A DNA stretch of 64,000 nt from assembly GCF_001421535.1 (NCBI RefSeq), contig NZ_LMKN01000008.1, positions 522,208 to 586,207 on the forward strand, written 5' to 3'. Source of the DNA: Sphingomonas sp. Leaf20 (GTDB taxonomy: Bacteria > Pseudomonadota > Alphaproteobacteria > Sphingomonadales > Sphingomonadaceae). This document shows positions 16,035 to 25,751 of this stretch, piece by piece. The first letter of the stretch is position 1; every line of letters starts with the position of its first letter. The position numbers were made by a program, and so were the translations under genes. Under the pieces are notes generated by a model that was given only the letters and a program-made list of their open reading frames with translations, was not told the origin of the DNA and did no database searches.

Positions 16035-17405
16035 ATGACGACGGATTCTCCAGACCAGCCGATCGCGGTCATCATCCTTGCCGCGGGCAAGGGCACGCGC
16101 ATGAAGTCCGATCTGCACAAGGTGCTTCACCCGATTGCGGGGCGACCGATGCTGCTGCATCTGATCGCGAGCGCGGGCGCGCTGGCGCCGGCGCGTACCG
16201 TCGTGGTCACCGGTGCGGGCCGCGCGCAGGTCGAGGCGGCGGTCGCGCCGCTCGGCATCGCCACCGCGCTTCAGGCGGAACAGCTCGGCACCGGCCATGC
16301 GGTTGCGCAGGCGCGCGCGGCGCTCGATGGACTCGAAGGCGACGTGCTGGTCCTCTATGGCGACGTGCCGCTGGTCACCGCCGCGACGATGCAGCGGATG
16401 ATCGACCGCCTCCACGGCGACGATACGCCGGCCGTGGTCGTGCTCGGCTTCCGCCCCGCCGATCCCGGTGCCTATGGTCGCGTCATCGCCGATGCTGCCG
16501 GCCGGATGGACCGGATCGTCGAGTATAAGGACGCGTCGGCGGCGGAACGGGCGGTGACGCTGTGCAATTCCGGGCTGATGGCGGTGCGGTCGTCCGACCT
16601 GTTCGCGTTGCTCGACCGGCTCGGCAACGACAATGCCGCGGGCGAATATTACCTGACCGATATCGTCGGGCTGGCAGGTTCGGATGGCCAGGCGTCCGCA
16701 GTGATCGAAACAGGGGCGGACGAAGTCGCGGGCGTCAACAGCCGCGGCGAACTGGCGGGTGTCGAGGCGGCATGGCAGGCGACGCGCCGCGCGGAGGCAA
16801 TGGCCGGCGGCGTGACGCTGATCGCCCCCGACACGGTCTGGTTCGCGCACGACACGATCCTCGGGCGCGACGTCACGATCGAGCCCAACGTCGTGTTCGG
16901 TCCCGGCGTCCGCGTTGCCGACGGTGCGGTGATCCATGCCTTCAGCCATGTCGAGGGCGCGACGATCGGTGCGGGCGCGGATGTCGGGCCGTTCGCGCGT
17001 CTGCGTCCCGGCGCGGATCTGGGCGCGGGGTCGCGCGTCGGCAATTTCGTCGAGGTGAAGAAGGCGACGATCGGCGCGGGTGCGAAGGTCAACCACCTGA
17101 GCTATATCGGTGATGCCGAGATCGGCGCGCGCGCGAACATCGGCGCTGGCACGATCACCTGCAATTACGACGGCTATTTCAAATATCGCACGGTGATCGG
17201 CGCGGGGACGTTCATCGGGTCGAACTCCGCGCTGGTCGCGCCCGTCACGATCGGCGACGGCGCGATCGTCGCAGCGGGCTCCGTGGTGACGCAGGATGTC
17301 GCCGCCGACGCGCTCGCGCTGGTTCGCCCGCCGCAGGTCGCGAGACCCGGCTGGGCGGCACGGTTCCGCGAAAAGATGCTGGCAATGAAGGCGGCAAGGG
17401 CGTGA
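16035..17405 (+). CDS. glmU: Bifunctional GlmU: GlcN-1-P acetyltransferase / UDP-GlcNAc pyrophosphorylase
   Basis: A 456-residue cytoplasmic enzyme making UDP-GlcNAc for peptidoglycan and lipid A. The N-terminal pyrophosphorylase domain carries LAAGKGTRMKSD, the QLGTGHA nucleotide loop and YGDVPLV. The C-terminal left-handed beta-helix (about 250-450) has repeated I/V-G-x4 rungs, NFVEVKKATIG, the catalytic His in VNHLSYIGDAEIG and the CNYDGYFKYRT loop. The length is normal. The last codon overlaps the GTG of the following lipoprotein gene. Confidence 0.96.
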   Translation: MTTDSPDQPIAVIILAAGKGTRMKSDLHKVLHPIAGRPMLLHLIASAGALAPARTVVVTGAGRAQVEAAVAPLGIATALQAEQLGTGHAVAQARAALDGLEGDVLVLYGDVPLVTAATMQRMIDRLHGDDTPAVVVLGFRPADPGAYGRVIADAAGRMDRIVEYKDASAAERAVTLCNSGLMAVRSSDLFALLDRLGNDNAAGEYYLTDIVGLAGSDGQASAVIETGADEVAGVNSRGELAGVEAAWQATRRAEAMAGGVTLIAPDTVWFAHDTILGRDVTIEPNVVFGPGVRVADGAVIHAFSHVEGATIGAGADVGPFARLRPGADLGAGSRVGNFVEVKKATIGAGAKVNHLSYIGDAEIGARANIGAGTITCNYDGYFKYRTVIGAGTFIGSNSALVAPVTIGDGAIVAAGSVVTQDVAADALALVRPPQVARPGWAARFREKMLAMKAARA

Positions 17406-17842
17406 CGCTGCGCACCGTCGGGCTCGTCGCCGCGCTCGGCCTCGCCGCCTGCGCCACGCCGCAGCCGTCGCGCGACGCGCTTCCGGCGATGGTCGCGATC
17501 GAGCGCGCGGCGGCGCTCGCACCCGGCGCCTATCGCGGGCTGTTCGTGCTGACGGTGCGCGCGTCGGGGCGGCAGGACGGCCATCTGTACCTCAATTCCG
17601 AGACCGACTACCGCGACCAGCGCAACGTCACGCTCGAGATCGCGCCGGTCGCGCAGGGGCAGCTCGAGATGCGGCTCGGCGCGCCCGTCGAGACCGCGCT
17701 CCAGGGCCGGCGGATCGAGATCGAGGGCGAGGCGCGCCGGGTGAGGATCGATTTCCTGACCGACGGCCGACCGACCGGCAAATATTATTACCAGACCCAG
17801 ATTTTCATCGCGCGGGGCGATCAGCTCCGCTCGGTCGACTGA
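17402..17842 (+). CDS. Small lipoprotein between glmU and glmS
   Basis: A 146-residue protein with a lipoprotein signal ending in the lipobox LAAC (about residue 17). The mature part has no domain I recognise; it is predicted to be mostly beta, with a GRQDGHLYLNSETDYRDQ segment and a KYYYQTQIFIARGD tail. The GTG start overlaps the glmU stop by four bases and glmS starts 18 bases after its stop. The arrangement suggests co-expression with UDP-GlcNAc synthesis genes, but no function can be assigned. Confidence 0.8.
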   Translation: MTLRTVGLVAALGLAACATPQPSRDALPAMVAIERAAALAPGAYRGLFVLTVRASGRQDGHLYLNSETDYRDQRNVTLEIAPVAQGQLEMRLGAPVETALQGRRIEIEGEARRVRIDFLTDGRPTGKYYYQTQIFIARGDQLRSVD

Positions 17843-17860
17843 ACGAACGGACGTAATCAT

Positions 17861-19684
17861 ATGTGTGGCATCGTAGGAATCCTCAGCAACGACGACGTTG
17901 CCGGCCGGCTGCTCGACGGGCTCAAGCGGCTCGAATATCGCGGCTATGATTCGGCGGGGATCGCGACCGATTTCGACGGCGCGATCGAGCGGCGGCGCGC
18001 GTCGGGCAAGCTGGTCAACCTGGCGAATGAACTCGCCGCGCATCCGCTGCCGGGCAAGACCGGGATCGCGCACACGCGCTGGGCGACGCATGGCGGCCCG
18101 ACCACCAACAACGCGCACCCGCACGCCACGGGCGAGGTCGCGGTCGTCCACAACGGCATCATCGAGAACTTCAAGCCGCTGCGCGAGGAACTGATCGCGC
18201 GCGGTCGGACCTTCACCAGCGAGACCGACACCGAGGTCGTCGCGCATCTCGTCAGCGAGAAGGTCGAGGCGGGGATGGACCCGGTGTCCGCGGTGCGCGA
18301 GATCCTGCCGCGGCTGCACGGTGCGTTCGCGCTCGCGATCCTGTTCCGCCAGCATCCCGACCTGCTGATCGGTGCGCGGCTCGGCTCGCCGCTGGTCGTC
18401 GGCCACGGCGAGGGCGAGATGTTCCTCGGCTCGGACGCGCTCGCGCTCGCGCCGCTGACGCAGCGTATCGCCTATCTCGACGAGGGCGACTGGGTCGTGC
18501 TGACCCGCGACGGCGCGCAGGTCTATGACCGCGACAACGCGCCCGTCGAGCGCGCGATCACGCTGTCGGGGATCACCGGCGAGGTGATCTCGAAGGGCAA
18601 CCACAAGCATTACATGCTCAAGGAGATCTACGAGCAGCCGATCGTCGTCGCGCAGACTTTGCGTTCGTATCTGAAGCGGATGGAGGGCGAGGTTTCGCTG
18701 CCGATCCCCGAATTCGACCTCTCGACGATCAAGCGCGTCACCATCGTCGCGTGCGGAACGAGCTTCTACGCCGGCATGGTCGCCAAATACTGGTTCGAGC
18801 AGTTCGCGCGCGTCCCCGTCGACCTCGATGTCGCGTCCGAGTTCCGCTACCGTGCGCCGGTTATGGAGGAGGGCGGCCTCGCGCTGTTCATCTCGCAATC
18901 GGGCGAGACCGCGGACACGCTCGCCGCGCTGCGCCACGCCAAGGCCGAGGGGCAGAAGATCGCGGTCGTCGTCAACGTGCCGACCAGCTCGATGGCGCGC
19001 GAGGCGGACCTGCTGCTGCCGACGCATGCGGGCCCCGAGATCGGCGTCGCATCGACCAAGGCGTTCACCTGCCAGCTCGCGGTCCTCGCCGCGCTCGCCG
19101 CCAACCTCGCGCGGGCGAAGGGGCTGCTCAACCGCGAGCAGGAGCGCGAGATCGCGCGGCACCTCGCCGAGGCGCCCGCTGCGTTGAACGGCGCGCTCGC
19201 CTATGACGAGGCGATCGAGGCGATGGCGCACACCGTCGCGGGCGCGCGCGACGTACTGTATCTCGGCCGCGGGACGGATTATCCGCTCGCGCTCGAGGGT
19301 GCGCTGAAGCTGAAGGAAATCAGCTATATCCATGCCGAGGGCTATGCCGCGGGCGAGATGAAGCACGGGCCGATCGCGCTGATCGACGAGCATGTCCCCG
19401 TCATCGTCATCGCGCCGTCGGGGCCGCTGTTCGACAAGACCGTCAGCAACATGCAGGAAGTGATGGCGCGCGGCGGCAAGGTCGTGCTGATCAGCGACTA
19501 TGACGGCATCCAGGCGGCGGGCGAGGGCTGCATGGCGACGATCACCATGCCCAAGGTCCATCCGCTGATCGCGCCGCTGGTCTATGCGGTGCCGGTCCAG
19601 CTGCTCGCCTATCATGTCGCGGTGCTCAAGGGCACCGACGTCGACCAGCCGCGCAATCTCGCCAAGTCGGTGACGGTCGAATAG
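17861..19684 (+). CDS. glmS: Glucosamine-6-phosphate synthase
   Basis: A 607-residue enzyme making GlcN-6-P from fructose-6-P and glutamine. Cys2 of MCGIVGIL is the glutaminase nucleophile; RYGYDSAG-like RGYDSAG, HTRWATHGGP and the NGIIENF segment complete the N-terminal Ntn domain. Two SIS domains follow, with CGTSFYAG, SQSGETADT and the C-terminal AKSVTVE that forms the channel tail. Normal length. I see no glmS ribozyme upstream; the 18-bp gap leaves no room. Confidence 0.97.
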   Translation: MCGIVGILSNDDVAGRLLDGLKRLEYRGYDSAGIATDFDGAIERRRASGKLVNLANELAAHPLPGKTGIAHTRWATHGGPTTNNAHPHATGEVAVVHNGIIENFKPLREELIARGRTFTSETDTEVVAHLVSEKVEAGMDPVSAVREILPRLHGAFALAILFRQHPDLLIGARLGSPLVVGHGEGEMFLGSDALALAPLTQRIAYLDEGDWVVLTRDGAQVYDRDNAPVERAITLSGITGEVISKGNHKHYMLKEIYEQPIVVAQTLRSYLKRMEGEVSLPIPEFDLSTIKRVTIVACGTSFYAGMVAKYWFEQFARVPVDLDVASEFRYRAPVMEEGGLALFISQSGETADTLAALRHAKAEGQKIAVVVNVPTSSMAREADLLLPTHAGPEIGVASTKAFTCQLAVLAALAANLARAKGLLNREQEREIARHLAEAPAALNGALAYDEAIEAMAHTVAGARDVLYLGRGTDYPLALEGALKLKEISYIHAEGYAAGEMKHGPIALIDEHVPVIVIAPSGPLFDKTVSNMQEVMARGGKVVLISDYDGIQAAGEGCMATITMPKVHPLIAPLVYAVPVQLLAYHVAVLKGTDVDQPRNLAKSVTVE

Positions 19685-19705
19685 GCGGGCGCCGCGGCGC
19701 GAGGC

Positions 19706-21502
19706 TCAGGCTGCGGCGCGCTCGATCGTCGCGGCGCCTGCGGTGCCGTTGAACTGCGCGATCCACGGCAGGAGCGCGTCCGCCTCGAGCGCGGGGGCGA
19801 ACGCGTAGCCCTGTACCTCGTCGCAGCCCATGTTGGTCAGCATCGCGACCGCCTCCGCCGTCTCGACGCCCTCGGCAACGACGCGCAGGCCGAGCTCGCC
19901 GATCAGCGTGATCATCGTCGCGATGATCGTCTCGCCGCGCCCGTCGTCCGCGCCGAGCGCATCGACGAACGACTTGTCGATCTTGACGACGTCCGCAGGC
20001 AGCGTCTGGAGATAGGCGAGGCTGCTGTGTCCGGTGCCGAAATCGTCGATCGCAATCCGGATGCCAGTCGCCGCCAGCGCCTCGAGCCGGGCGAGCGCGA
20101 GCACGGAATTCTCCATCACCGCGGTTTCGGTCACTTCGAGTTCGAGCATCGCCGGCGGGATCGCGTGGCGCGCAAGCGCGGCGGTGATCTGTTCGACGAA
20201 ATCGTCGTCCTCCAGATTGGATGTCGCGATATTGATCGACAGCGGCAGCACGAGTCCTTCGTCACGCCAGTGGAGATGCTGACGCAGCGCGGTCTCGAGG
20301 ACGAACGCGGTGGTCGGCTTTGCCAGCGCGGTGCGCTCGATCACCGGGATGAACTCGCCCGGCGACACCTCGCCGAGCTGCGGATGCCGCCACCGCAGCA
20401 GCGCTTCCACGCCCACGCACCGGCGTCGGGCGAGGTCGATCCGCGGCTGATAGACCAGCCGCATCTGCCCGCAGGTTTCCAGCGCCGCGCCGTACGCCAG
20501 AAGCAGCGTGATGTTGCGCGACTGTTCGGTCTCCCGTTCGCTGGCCCGCGTGAAGACGCTGATGAACCCCGGCGCCGTCTGCGCATCCTGCGCGGCGCCA
20601 TGTCCGGCGCGCAGCAGTTCCTGCGACCGCATCGTGCCCAGCGTTACCGGAACGATGCCGGCGGCGGTCGTCGTCACGTACCGCGCGAGCGAGGTCGTGC
20701 GCGATGTCTCGAGCCCGGCGGCGACCACCTTGATATAGGCGCTCAACGACACGTCCGCGCGCGACAGGAACGCGAACTGCGTCGCGGCGATGTGATAGAC
20801 GACGCGGTCCGCATCGACGAGCGTGCGGACCGTCTGTGCGGCGTCCTTCACGAACGTCTCGATATAGCTTGCGCCCATCACGCGCGTCAGCGTTCCCAGT
20901 TCATCGGCGCGCGCGAGATCGACCATCACCATGAACCGCTGCTGCCCCGGGCAGTCGCGCGTAAGATCCTCGAAATCCTCGACGAACTGAAACCGGTTGG
21001 GCAGGCCGCTGACCGGATCGACCCGGCCGAACGCATGGCGAAGCTCGATCTGCGCCATCACCATGGCCGCCAGATCGGTCAGTGCCGCGGTCTCCTCGGG
21101 CGCCGGCGACCGCGGCTCGGTGCCGAGGACGCAAAGCGCGCCGAGCCCGTGCCCGTCATGCGTCACCAGCGGTGCGCCCGCGTAGAACCGGATCCCGGCG
21201 TCCGCGAGCGCGCTGTCGCTATAGCAGGGGTCCGAGGCGAGGTCGGGTATGACGAGCATCGCCCCCGTTTCGGTGACCTCGGCGCAGGGTGCCTTGTGCC
21301 GCGCGATCGTGTCGTGCGAGATGCCGACGCGCGACTTGAACCATTGGCGATCCGTATCGGTCAGCGACACCGCGCCGATCGGCAGCCCGAAGATCTGGCA
21401 CGCCATCCGGGTGATCCGGTCGAAGCTCTCGCTCGGGGGCGTGTCGAGAAGATTGAGTTGGCGCAAGGCATAGAGCCGGGCGCCTTCATCCGATACGGAC
21501 AT
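19706..21502 (-). CDS. GAF - degenerate GGDEF - EAL protein, probable c-di-GMP phosphodiesterase
   Basis: A 598-residue cytoplasmic protein. A GAF sensor domain spans about 10-160 (LLDTPPSESFDRITRMA, GIRFYAGAPL). A GGDEF-like domain (160-320) has lost the signature; the site reads AATQFAFLSR, so cyclase activity is not expected. The EAL domain (340-590) keeps VEALLRWRHP, NIATSNL, EVTETAVM, IDDFGTG, KIDKSFVD and AEGVET, so it should hydrolyse c-di-GMP. A 15-bp AT palindrome lies 53 bp upstream. The GAF ligand is unknown. Confidence 0.88.
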   Translation of the reverse strand: MSVSDEGARLYALRQLNLLDTPPSESFDRITRMACQIFGLPIGAVSLTDTDRQWFKSRVGISHDTIARHKAPCAEVTETGAMLVIPDLASDPCYSDSALADAGIRFYAGAPLVTHDGHGLGALCVLGTEPRSPAPEETAALTDLAAMVMAQIELRHAFGRVDPVSGLPNRFQFVEDFEDLTRDCPGQQRFMVMVDLARADELGTLTRVMGASYIETFVKDAAQTVRTLVDADRVVYHIAATQFAFLSRADVSLSAYIKVVAAGLETSRTTSLARYVTTTAAGIVPVTLGTMRSQELLRAGHGAAQDAQTAPGFISVFTRASERETEQSRNITLLLAYGAALETCGQMRLVYQPRIDLARRRCVGVEALLRWRHPQLGEVSPGEFIPVIERTALAKPTTAFVLETALRQHLHWRDEGLVLPLSINIATSNLEDDDFVEQITAALARHAIPPAMLELEVTETAVMENSVLALARLEALAATGIRIAIDDFGTGHSSLAYLQTLPADVVKIDKSFVDALGADDGRGETIIATMITLIGELGLRVVAEGVETAEAVAMLTNMGCDEVQGYAFAPALEADALLPWIAQFNGTAGAATIERAAA

Positions 21503-21554
21503 ACGGTGCTCCAGTCGTACCGCGGTTTTGCGGCCACACGAATCAAACTAAACT

Positions 21555-21569
21555 TATGTTATTAACATA
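21555..21569. promoter_or_regulatory. AT-rich palindrome upstream of the GAF/EAL gene
   Basis: TATGTTA-T-TAACATA is a perfect 7-bp inverted repeat with one central base, inside a short AT-rich island (about 21535-21580) that stands out against the surrounding GC-rich DNA. It lies 53-67 bp before the GAF/EAL start, where a promoter or operator would be. No regulator gene adjoins it. Confidence 0.4.
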
Positions 21570-21703
21570 TAATGAAATCTTCAGCGGCGTGGCGTCGCCG
21601 CGGCTCGGTCACCCCGTGGGTGCGTCGCCTCCTTGGTGCCAATGCGCTTGACGGATCGAACCGACCACGGTGAAGCGACCCGACGCAGGATCGGGGATCG
21701 GAT

Positions 21704-22618
21704 ATGAGCGAAGCACCATTGGTGGCAGGGATCGAGCTTGGTGGGACCAAGTGCATCTGCATCCTCGCGCGAGGCCCCGATGCGATCGAGGAGAGTGTCC
21801 GGATCCCGACGACGCGGCCCGAAGAGACGCTGGCCGCGATCGAGGCGGTGCTCGACCGGTGGAGCGGGTTTACCGCGATCGGCATCGCGAGCTTCGGTCC
21901 GGTCTCGATCGACCGGGGGGCGAGCGACTACGGGCACATCACCTCGACCCCCAAGCCGGGCTGGGCGGGCACCGATATCGCGGGGCGCCTGCATCGTCGC
22001 TATGGCGTTCCGACCGGCTTCCACACCGACGTCGTCGGCGCCGCGCTGGCAGAGGCCTGCTGGGGCGCAGCGCAGGGCCTTGCCGACATCGCCTATGTCA
22101 CGGTCGGGACGGGGGTCGGCGCCGGCCTGATCGCCAATCACCGTCCGGTCGATGGTCTGACGCATTCCGAACTCGGCCATATCCGCCCGGTCCGCGTCGC
22201 GGGCGACGACTGGATCGGCGCATGCCCGTTCCACGGCGCGTGTCTCGAAGGGCTGGTGTCGGGGCCGGCGATCGCCGCACGGCTTGGTCATCCGGCCGAC
22301 GATGCAGCCGCCGATCACCCGGTGTGGGACGGCGTCGCCGAGGCGCTCGGGCAATTATGTCATACGCTGGTGCTCACCGGGATCCCGCGGCGGATCGTGA
22401 TCGGCGGCGGCGTGATGGGGGCGGGCCATCTGTATCCGCGGATCCGCGCGGCGATGACGCGCAGCCTCGGCGGCTATGTCACGCTTCCCGAAGTCGCGCT
22501 GGTCGACAGCTTCATCGTGCCGCCGTCACTCGGCGGCAATGCGGGGCCGCTCGGCGCAATCGTGCTTGGTACACAAGCGCTTGGCCAACAAATCGCGGCC
22601 GCTTTCACGCCATCTTAA
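21704..22618 (+). CDS. ROK family sugar kinase, likely fructokinase
   Basis: A 304-residue ROK kinase. It has the N-terminal phosphate loop GIELGGTKCICI, the ATP-region VTVGTGVGAGLI, and a zinc-type module HSELGHIRPVR with CPFHGACLEGLVSGPA. That last block matches the fructokinase branch (GmuE/YdhR-like) better than glucokinases. It would phosphorylate fructose or a related hexose. The gene stands between two c-di-GMP genes; GGGGATCGGAT before ATG 21704 can serve as ribosome site. Confidence 0.82.
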   Translation: MSEAPLVAGIELGGTKCICILARGPDAIEESVRIPTTRPEETLAAIEAVLDRWSGFTAIGIASFGPVSIDRGASDYGHITSTPKPGWAGTDIAGRLHRRYGVPTGFHTDVVGAALAEACWGAAQGLADIAYVTVGTGVGAGLIANHRPVDGLTHSELGHIRPVRVAGDDWIGACPFHGACLEGLVSGPAIAARLGHPADDAAADHPVWDGVAEALGQLCHTLVLTGIPRRIVIGGGVMGAGHLYPRIRAAMTRSLGGYVTLPEVALVDSFIVPPSLGGNAGPLGAIVLGTQALGQQIAAAFTPS

Positions 22619-22707
22619 CGCTGTTTGCCTAGCCCGCCGACGAACGACGCGAAGCACGGGACACCGCCCTATCCAGCGGAATCCCGTCTCGCGAGGAGCG
22701 GTTGTGC

Positions 22708-24546
22708 ATGCGTATTCTGATCGTCGACGACGAGGCTGCCGTCCATGACGGCTACCGGGCCGCCTTTGCGCCCGCCGAGGATCTTGGCGGAAGCAACGGC
22801 CGGATCGTCGAGCTTGCGCATGCGCTGCAGGGGCTCGAGGCGGTCAATGCGGTCGCGCAGTCGCGGACCGATGGCGATCCGTTCGCGGTCGCGTTCATCG
22901 ACATCCGGATGCCGCCGGGGATCGACGGCCGCGAGACCGCGCGGCGAATCCGCGCGCTCGATCCCGACATCGCGATCGTCATCGTCACCGGGCTTGCCTC
23001 GATCCGCCTCGACGAGATCGCGCGCGACGCCGGGCCGATCGACAAGCTTTTCCACATCGCCAAGCCGTTCACGCCCGCCGAGGTCCGCCAGACCGCGGTG
23101 GCGCTCGCCGAGCGGTGGCACGTCGACCGCCGGCACGACGCCACGCTTGCCACGCTCGCGCGGCGGATCGACCAGCTCGAGGTCCGTGCCGCCGAACTCG
23201 CCGCCAACGAGAGCCGTGCGCTGCATCTGGCAACGCATGATTCGCTGACCGACATGCCCAATCGGCTCGCGTTCCAGCGCGTGCTGGGCGAGCGCGCGCG
23301 CGTCGACGGCGATTTCGCGACGGTGATGATCGACCTCGATCGCTTCAAGCTGGTCAACGACACGCTGGGCCATCTGGCGGGTGATGCGCTGATCCGCGAG
23401 ATCGGCATGATCCTGATGCGGTCCGCGCCCGAGGGCGCGATGGTCGCGCGGCTCGGCGGCGACGAATTCGGCGTCCTGTTCGATGCGTCCGGCGAGGCGG
23501 AGGCGGTGCGCGCCTGCGACGTGATCATCGCGGCGTGCTCGGTCAGCCTGCAGGTGTTCGGCAATTCGGTTCAGGGCGGGGCCTCCGCGGGGCTGGTCGT
23601 CACGCAAGGCGGGGAGGGGATCGATCCGCTCGACATCATGCGCCGCGCGGATCTCGCGCTCAACGACGCCAAGCGCAACGGCCGCCGGATCGTCCGCGTG
23701 TTCGACGAGACGATGGACGAGGATATCCGCTTCCGCCGGCGGATCGAGGGCTGGCTCGGCCAGGCGATCGCGCGCAACGAACTCAGCCTCGTGTATCAGC
23801 CGATCGTCGCGCGCGAGACGATCGCGGTCGTCGGGTTCGAGGCGCTGCTTCGCTGGGACACCGCGGCGCACGGCGCGATCAGCCCCGCGCTGTTCATGCC
23901 GATCGCAGAGGAGTCCAACCTCGTCCATGATCTCGGCGACTGGGTGCTCGACAACGCGCTCGCGGTACTGGCGGACTGGCCGGGGCAATATGTCTCGGTC
24001 AATTTCAGCCCGCGCCAGTTCCGCCGGCACAATTTCGTCGACTATGTGCTCGACCGGGTGGCGCGCGCCGGCGTCGCACCTACGCGGCTGCAGATCGAGA
24101 TCACCGAACCCGCGATCTTCGACGATGCCGAACGCGCCGCGCAGACGCTGGCGACGTTGCGCAGCCACGGCTTCCGGATCGCGCTCGACGATTTCGGAAC
24201 GGGCTATTCGAGCCTCCACAACATCCGCACCTTCGCGCTCGATTCGCTTAAGATCGACCGCAGTTTCATCGACGGGATGGGCCGCGAGCGCGAGAGCGCG
24301 GCGATCGTGCATTCGATCATCCATCTCGGCCGCGCGCTCGGCCTCGGGGTCATCGCCGAAGGGGTCGAGACCGAGGCGCAGGTCCAGGCGCTGCGGCTTG
24401 CGGGGGCGAGCCATCTCCAGGGCTATTTCTTCTCGCATCCGATCTGTGCCGACACCGCGCGGACGATGGCGGCGTCGGGGCCGCTCACCGCGGTCGGCAA
24501 GGCGAGCGATGCGTCGAGCCGGGCCCCGCTCCGCGCCCTTCGCTAG
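22708..24546 (+). CDS. Response regulator with GGDEF and EAL domains
   Basis: A 612-residue protein. The receiver domain (1-145) starts MRILIVDDEA and has the acceptor Asp in VAFIDIRMPPG and the Lys in IAKPFTP. A coiled linker (about 150-180) leads to a GGDEF domain with an intact RLGGDEFGV, and an EAL domain follows with GFEALLRW, VNFSPRQF, EITEPAIF, LDDFGTGYSS and AEGVETEAQ. Both catalytic signatures look intact, so it could make or degrade c-di-GMP depending on its phospho state. ATG 22708 has GAGGAG upstream. No histidine kinase adjoins it. Confidence 0.9.
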   Translation: MRILIVDDEAAVHDGYRAAFAPAEDLGGSNGRIVELAHALQGLEAVNAVAQSRTDGDPFAVAFIDIRMPPGIDGRETARRIRALDPDIAIVIVTGLASIRLDEIARDAGPIDKLFHIAKPFTPAEVRQTAVALAERWHVDRRHDATLATLARRIDQLEVRAAELAANESRALHLATHDSLTDMPNRLAFQRVLGERARVDGDFATVMIDLDRFKLVNDTLGHLAGDALIREIGMILMRSAPEGAMVARLGGDEFGVLFDASGEAEAVRACDVIIAACSVSLQVFGNSVQGGASAGLVVTQGGEGIDPLDIMRRADLALNDAKRNGRRIVRVFDETMDEDIRFRRRIEGWLGQAIARNELSLVYQPIVARETIAVVGFEALLRWDTAAHGAISPALFMPIAEESNLVHDLGDWVLDNALAVLADWPGQYVSVNFSPRQFRRHNFVDYVLDRVARAGVAPTRLQIEITEPAIFDDAERAAQTLATLRSHGFRIALDDFGTGYSSLHNIRTFALDSLKIDRSFIDGMGRERESAAIVHSIIHLGRALGLGVIAEGVETEAQVQALRLAGASHLQGYFFSHPICADTARTMAASGPLTAVGKASDASSRAPLRALR

Positions 24547-24567
24547 CCCCGCCCGTCTTGGCAGGCA

Positions 24568-25656
24568 TCACAGCAATATCGGCTGCGCATCCTCTTCGCC
24601 GACGATCCCCGACAGCGTCAGCCCGAGCAACCGGACGCCGTCGGGCACGGGCAATTGCGCCATCAACAGGTCGAGTCCGGCGCGCAGGAAGGCCGCCTTG
24701 TCGTTGACCGCGCTGTTCGACGACCGCGCGCGCGTGATCGTCCGGAAATCGGCATGGCGCAGCTTGAGCGTGACCGTCCGCCCGCGCGTGCCGTGGCGTT
24801 CGATCCGTAGCCAGGCCGCATCGGCAACCCGGTGCAACGCCTCGCGCAGCGCCTCCGGGTCGCTCAGGTTGGTCTCGAACGTCCGTTCCGCGCCGACCGA
24901 CTTGGCGGGCCGATTGACGCGGACGGGGCGGTGATCGATCCCGCGCGCCGCACCGTAGAGATAGTCGGCATAGCTGCCGAAATGCGCCTGGAGGAACGGC
25001 AGCGGCCGCTCGAGCAGGTCCGCACCAGTCAGGATGCCGAGTTGCTCCATCTTTTTGGCAGTCACCGGTCCGACCCCGTGGAAGCGCTTGACCGGGAGCG
25101 ACGCGACGAAGGCGGCGCCGCGCTTTGGCGTGATGACGCAGATCCCGTCGGGCTTGTTCTGGTCCGAGGCGAGCTTGGCGATGAACTTGTTGTAGCTGAC
25201 GCCCGCCGACGCGGTCAGCCCGGTATCCGCCTTGATCCGCGTGCGGATTTCCTCGGCGATCGCCTGCGCGGACCCGACGCCGCGAATATCGTCGGTCACG
25301 TCGAGATACGCCTCGTCGAGCGAGAGCGGCTCGACCAGCGGGGTATAGTCGGCGAAGATCGCACGGATCTGATCCGAGACCGAACGGTAGACGTCGAAGC
25401 GCGGCGGGACGAAGACCAGATCGGGGCATTTGCGCAGCGCGGTGACCGACGGCATCGCGCTGTGGACGCCGAATGCGCGCGCTTCGTAGCTTGCCGCCGC
25501 GACCACCCCGCGCGCGCGCGATCCGCCGACCGCGACGGGCCGACCCTTCAGCGACGGATCGTCGCGCTGTTCGACCGAGGCATAGAAGGCGTCCATGTCG
25601 ACATGGATGATCTTGCGCTGGACCGGCGGGTGGGTAGGAGGGGCGGCCATCTGCAC
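24568..25656 (-). CDS. dinB: DNA polymerase IV (Y family)
   Basis: A 362-residue translesion polymerase. Catalytic motifs are HVDMDAFYASVEQ, the SYEARAFGVHSAM region and PLSLDEAYLDVT with the paired acidic residues; a helix-hairpin-helix thumb (PVKRFHGVGPVTAKKM) and little-finger domain follow. The C-terminus (LLGLTLSGIV) is usual for DinB, but I see no beta-clamp QLxLF motif of standard form. I looked for a LexA box (GTTC/GAAC type) upstream and saw none, so SOS control is not supported by sequence. Confidence 0.93.
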   Translation of the reverse strand: MQMAAPPTHPPVQRKIIHVDMDAFYASVEQRDDPSLKGRPVAVGGSRARGVVAAASYEARAFGVHSAMPSVTALRKCPDLVFVPPRFDVYRSVSDQIRAIFADYTPLVEPLSLDEAYLDVTDDIRGVGSAQAIAEEIRTRIKADTGLTASAGVSYNKFIAKLASDQNKPDGICVITPKRGAAFVASLPVKRFHGVGPVTAKKMEQLGILTGADLLERPLPFLQAHFGSYADYLYGAARGIDHRPVRVNRPAKSVGAERTFETNLSDPEALREALHRVADAAWLRIERHGTRGRTVTLKLRHADFRTITRARSSNSAVNDKAAFLRAGLDLLMAQLPVPDGVRLLGLTLSGIVGEEDAQPILL

Positions 25657-25751
25657 CGCAGATAGGCCCTGACGCCGCGCGGAAACAGAGCGTCGTTACG
25701 GCGTTGAGCAAATTCGGCCGGGCGCGCTCTGCGCCGACAAGGGGACCTGAC

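Noticed and set aside
17843..17860. glmS ribozyme upstream of glmS
   Set aside because: The gap to the preceding gene is 18 bp, and the ribozyme is known from Gram-positive lineages.
17174..19615. Long open frame antisense to glmS and part of glmU, encoding an 813-residue Arg/Asp-rich protein
   Set aside because: It is the mirror of a strongly conserved gene in GC-rich DNA, has extreme Arg/Asp composition and no domain.
25657..25751. LexA/SOS box upstream of dinB
   Set aside because: No GTTC-N7-GTTC or GAAC-N7-GAAC pattern found in the dinB upstream region.
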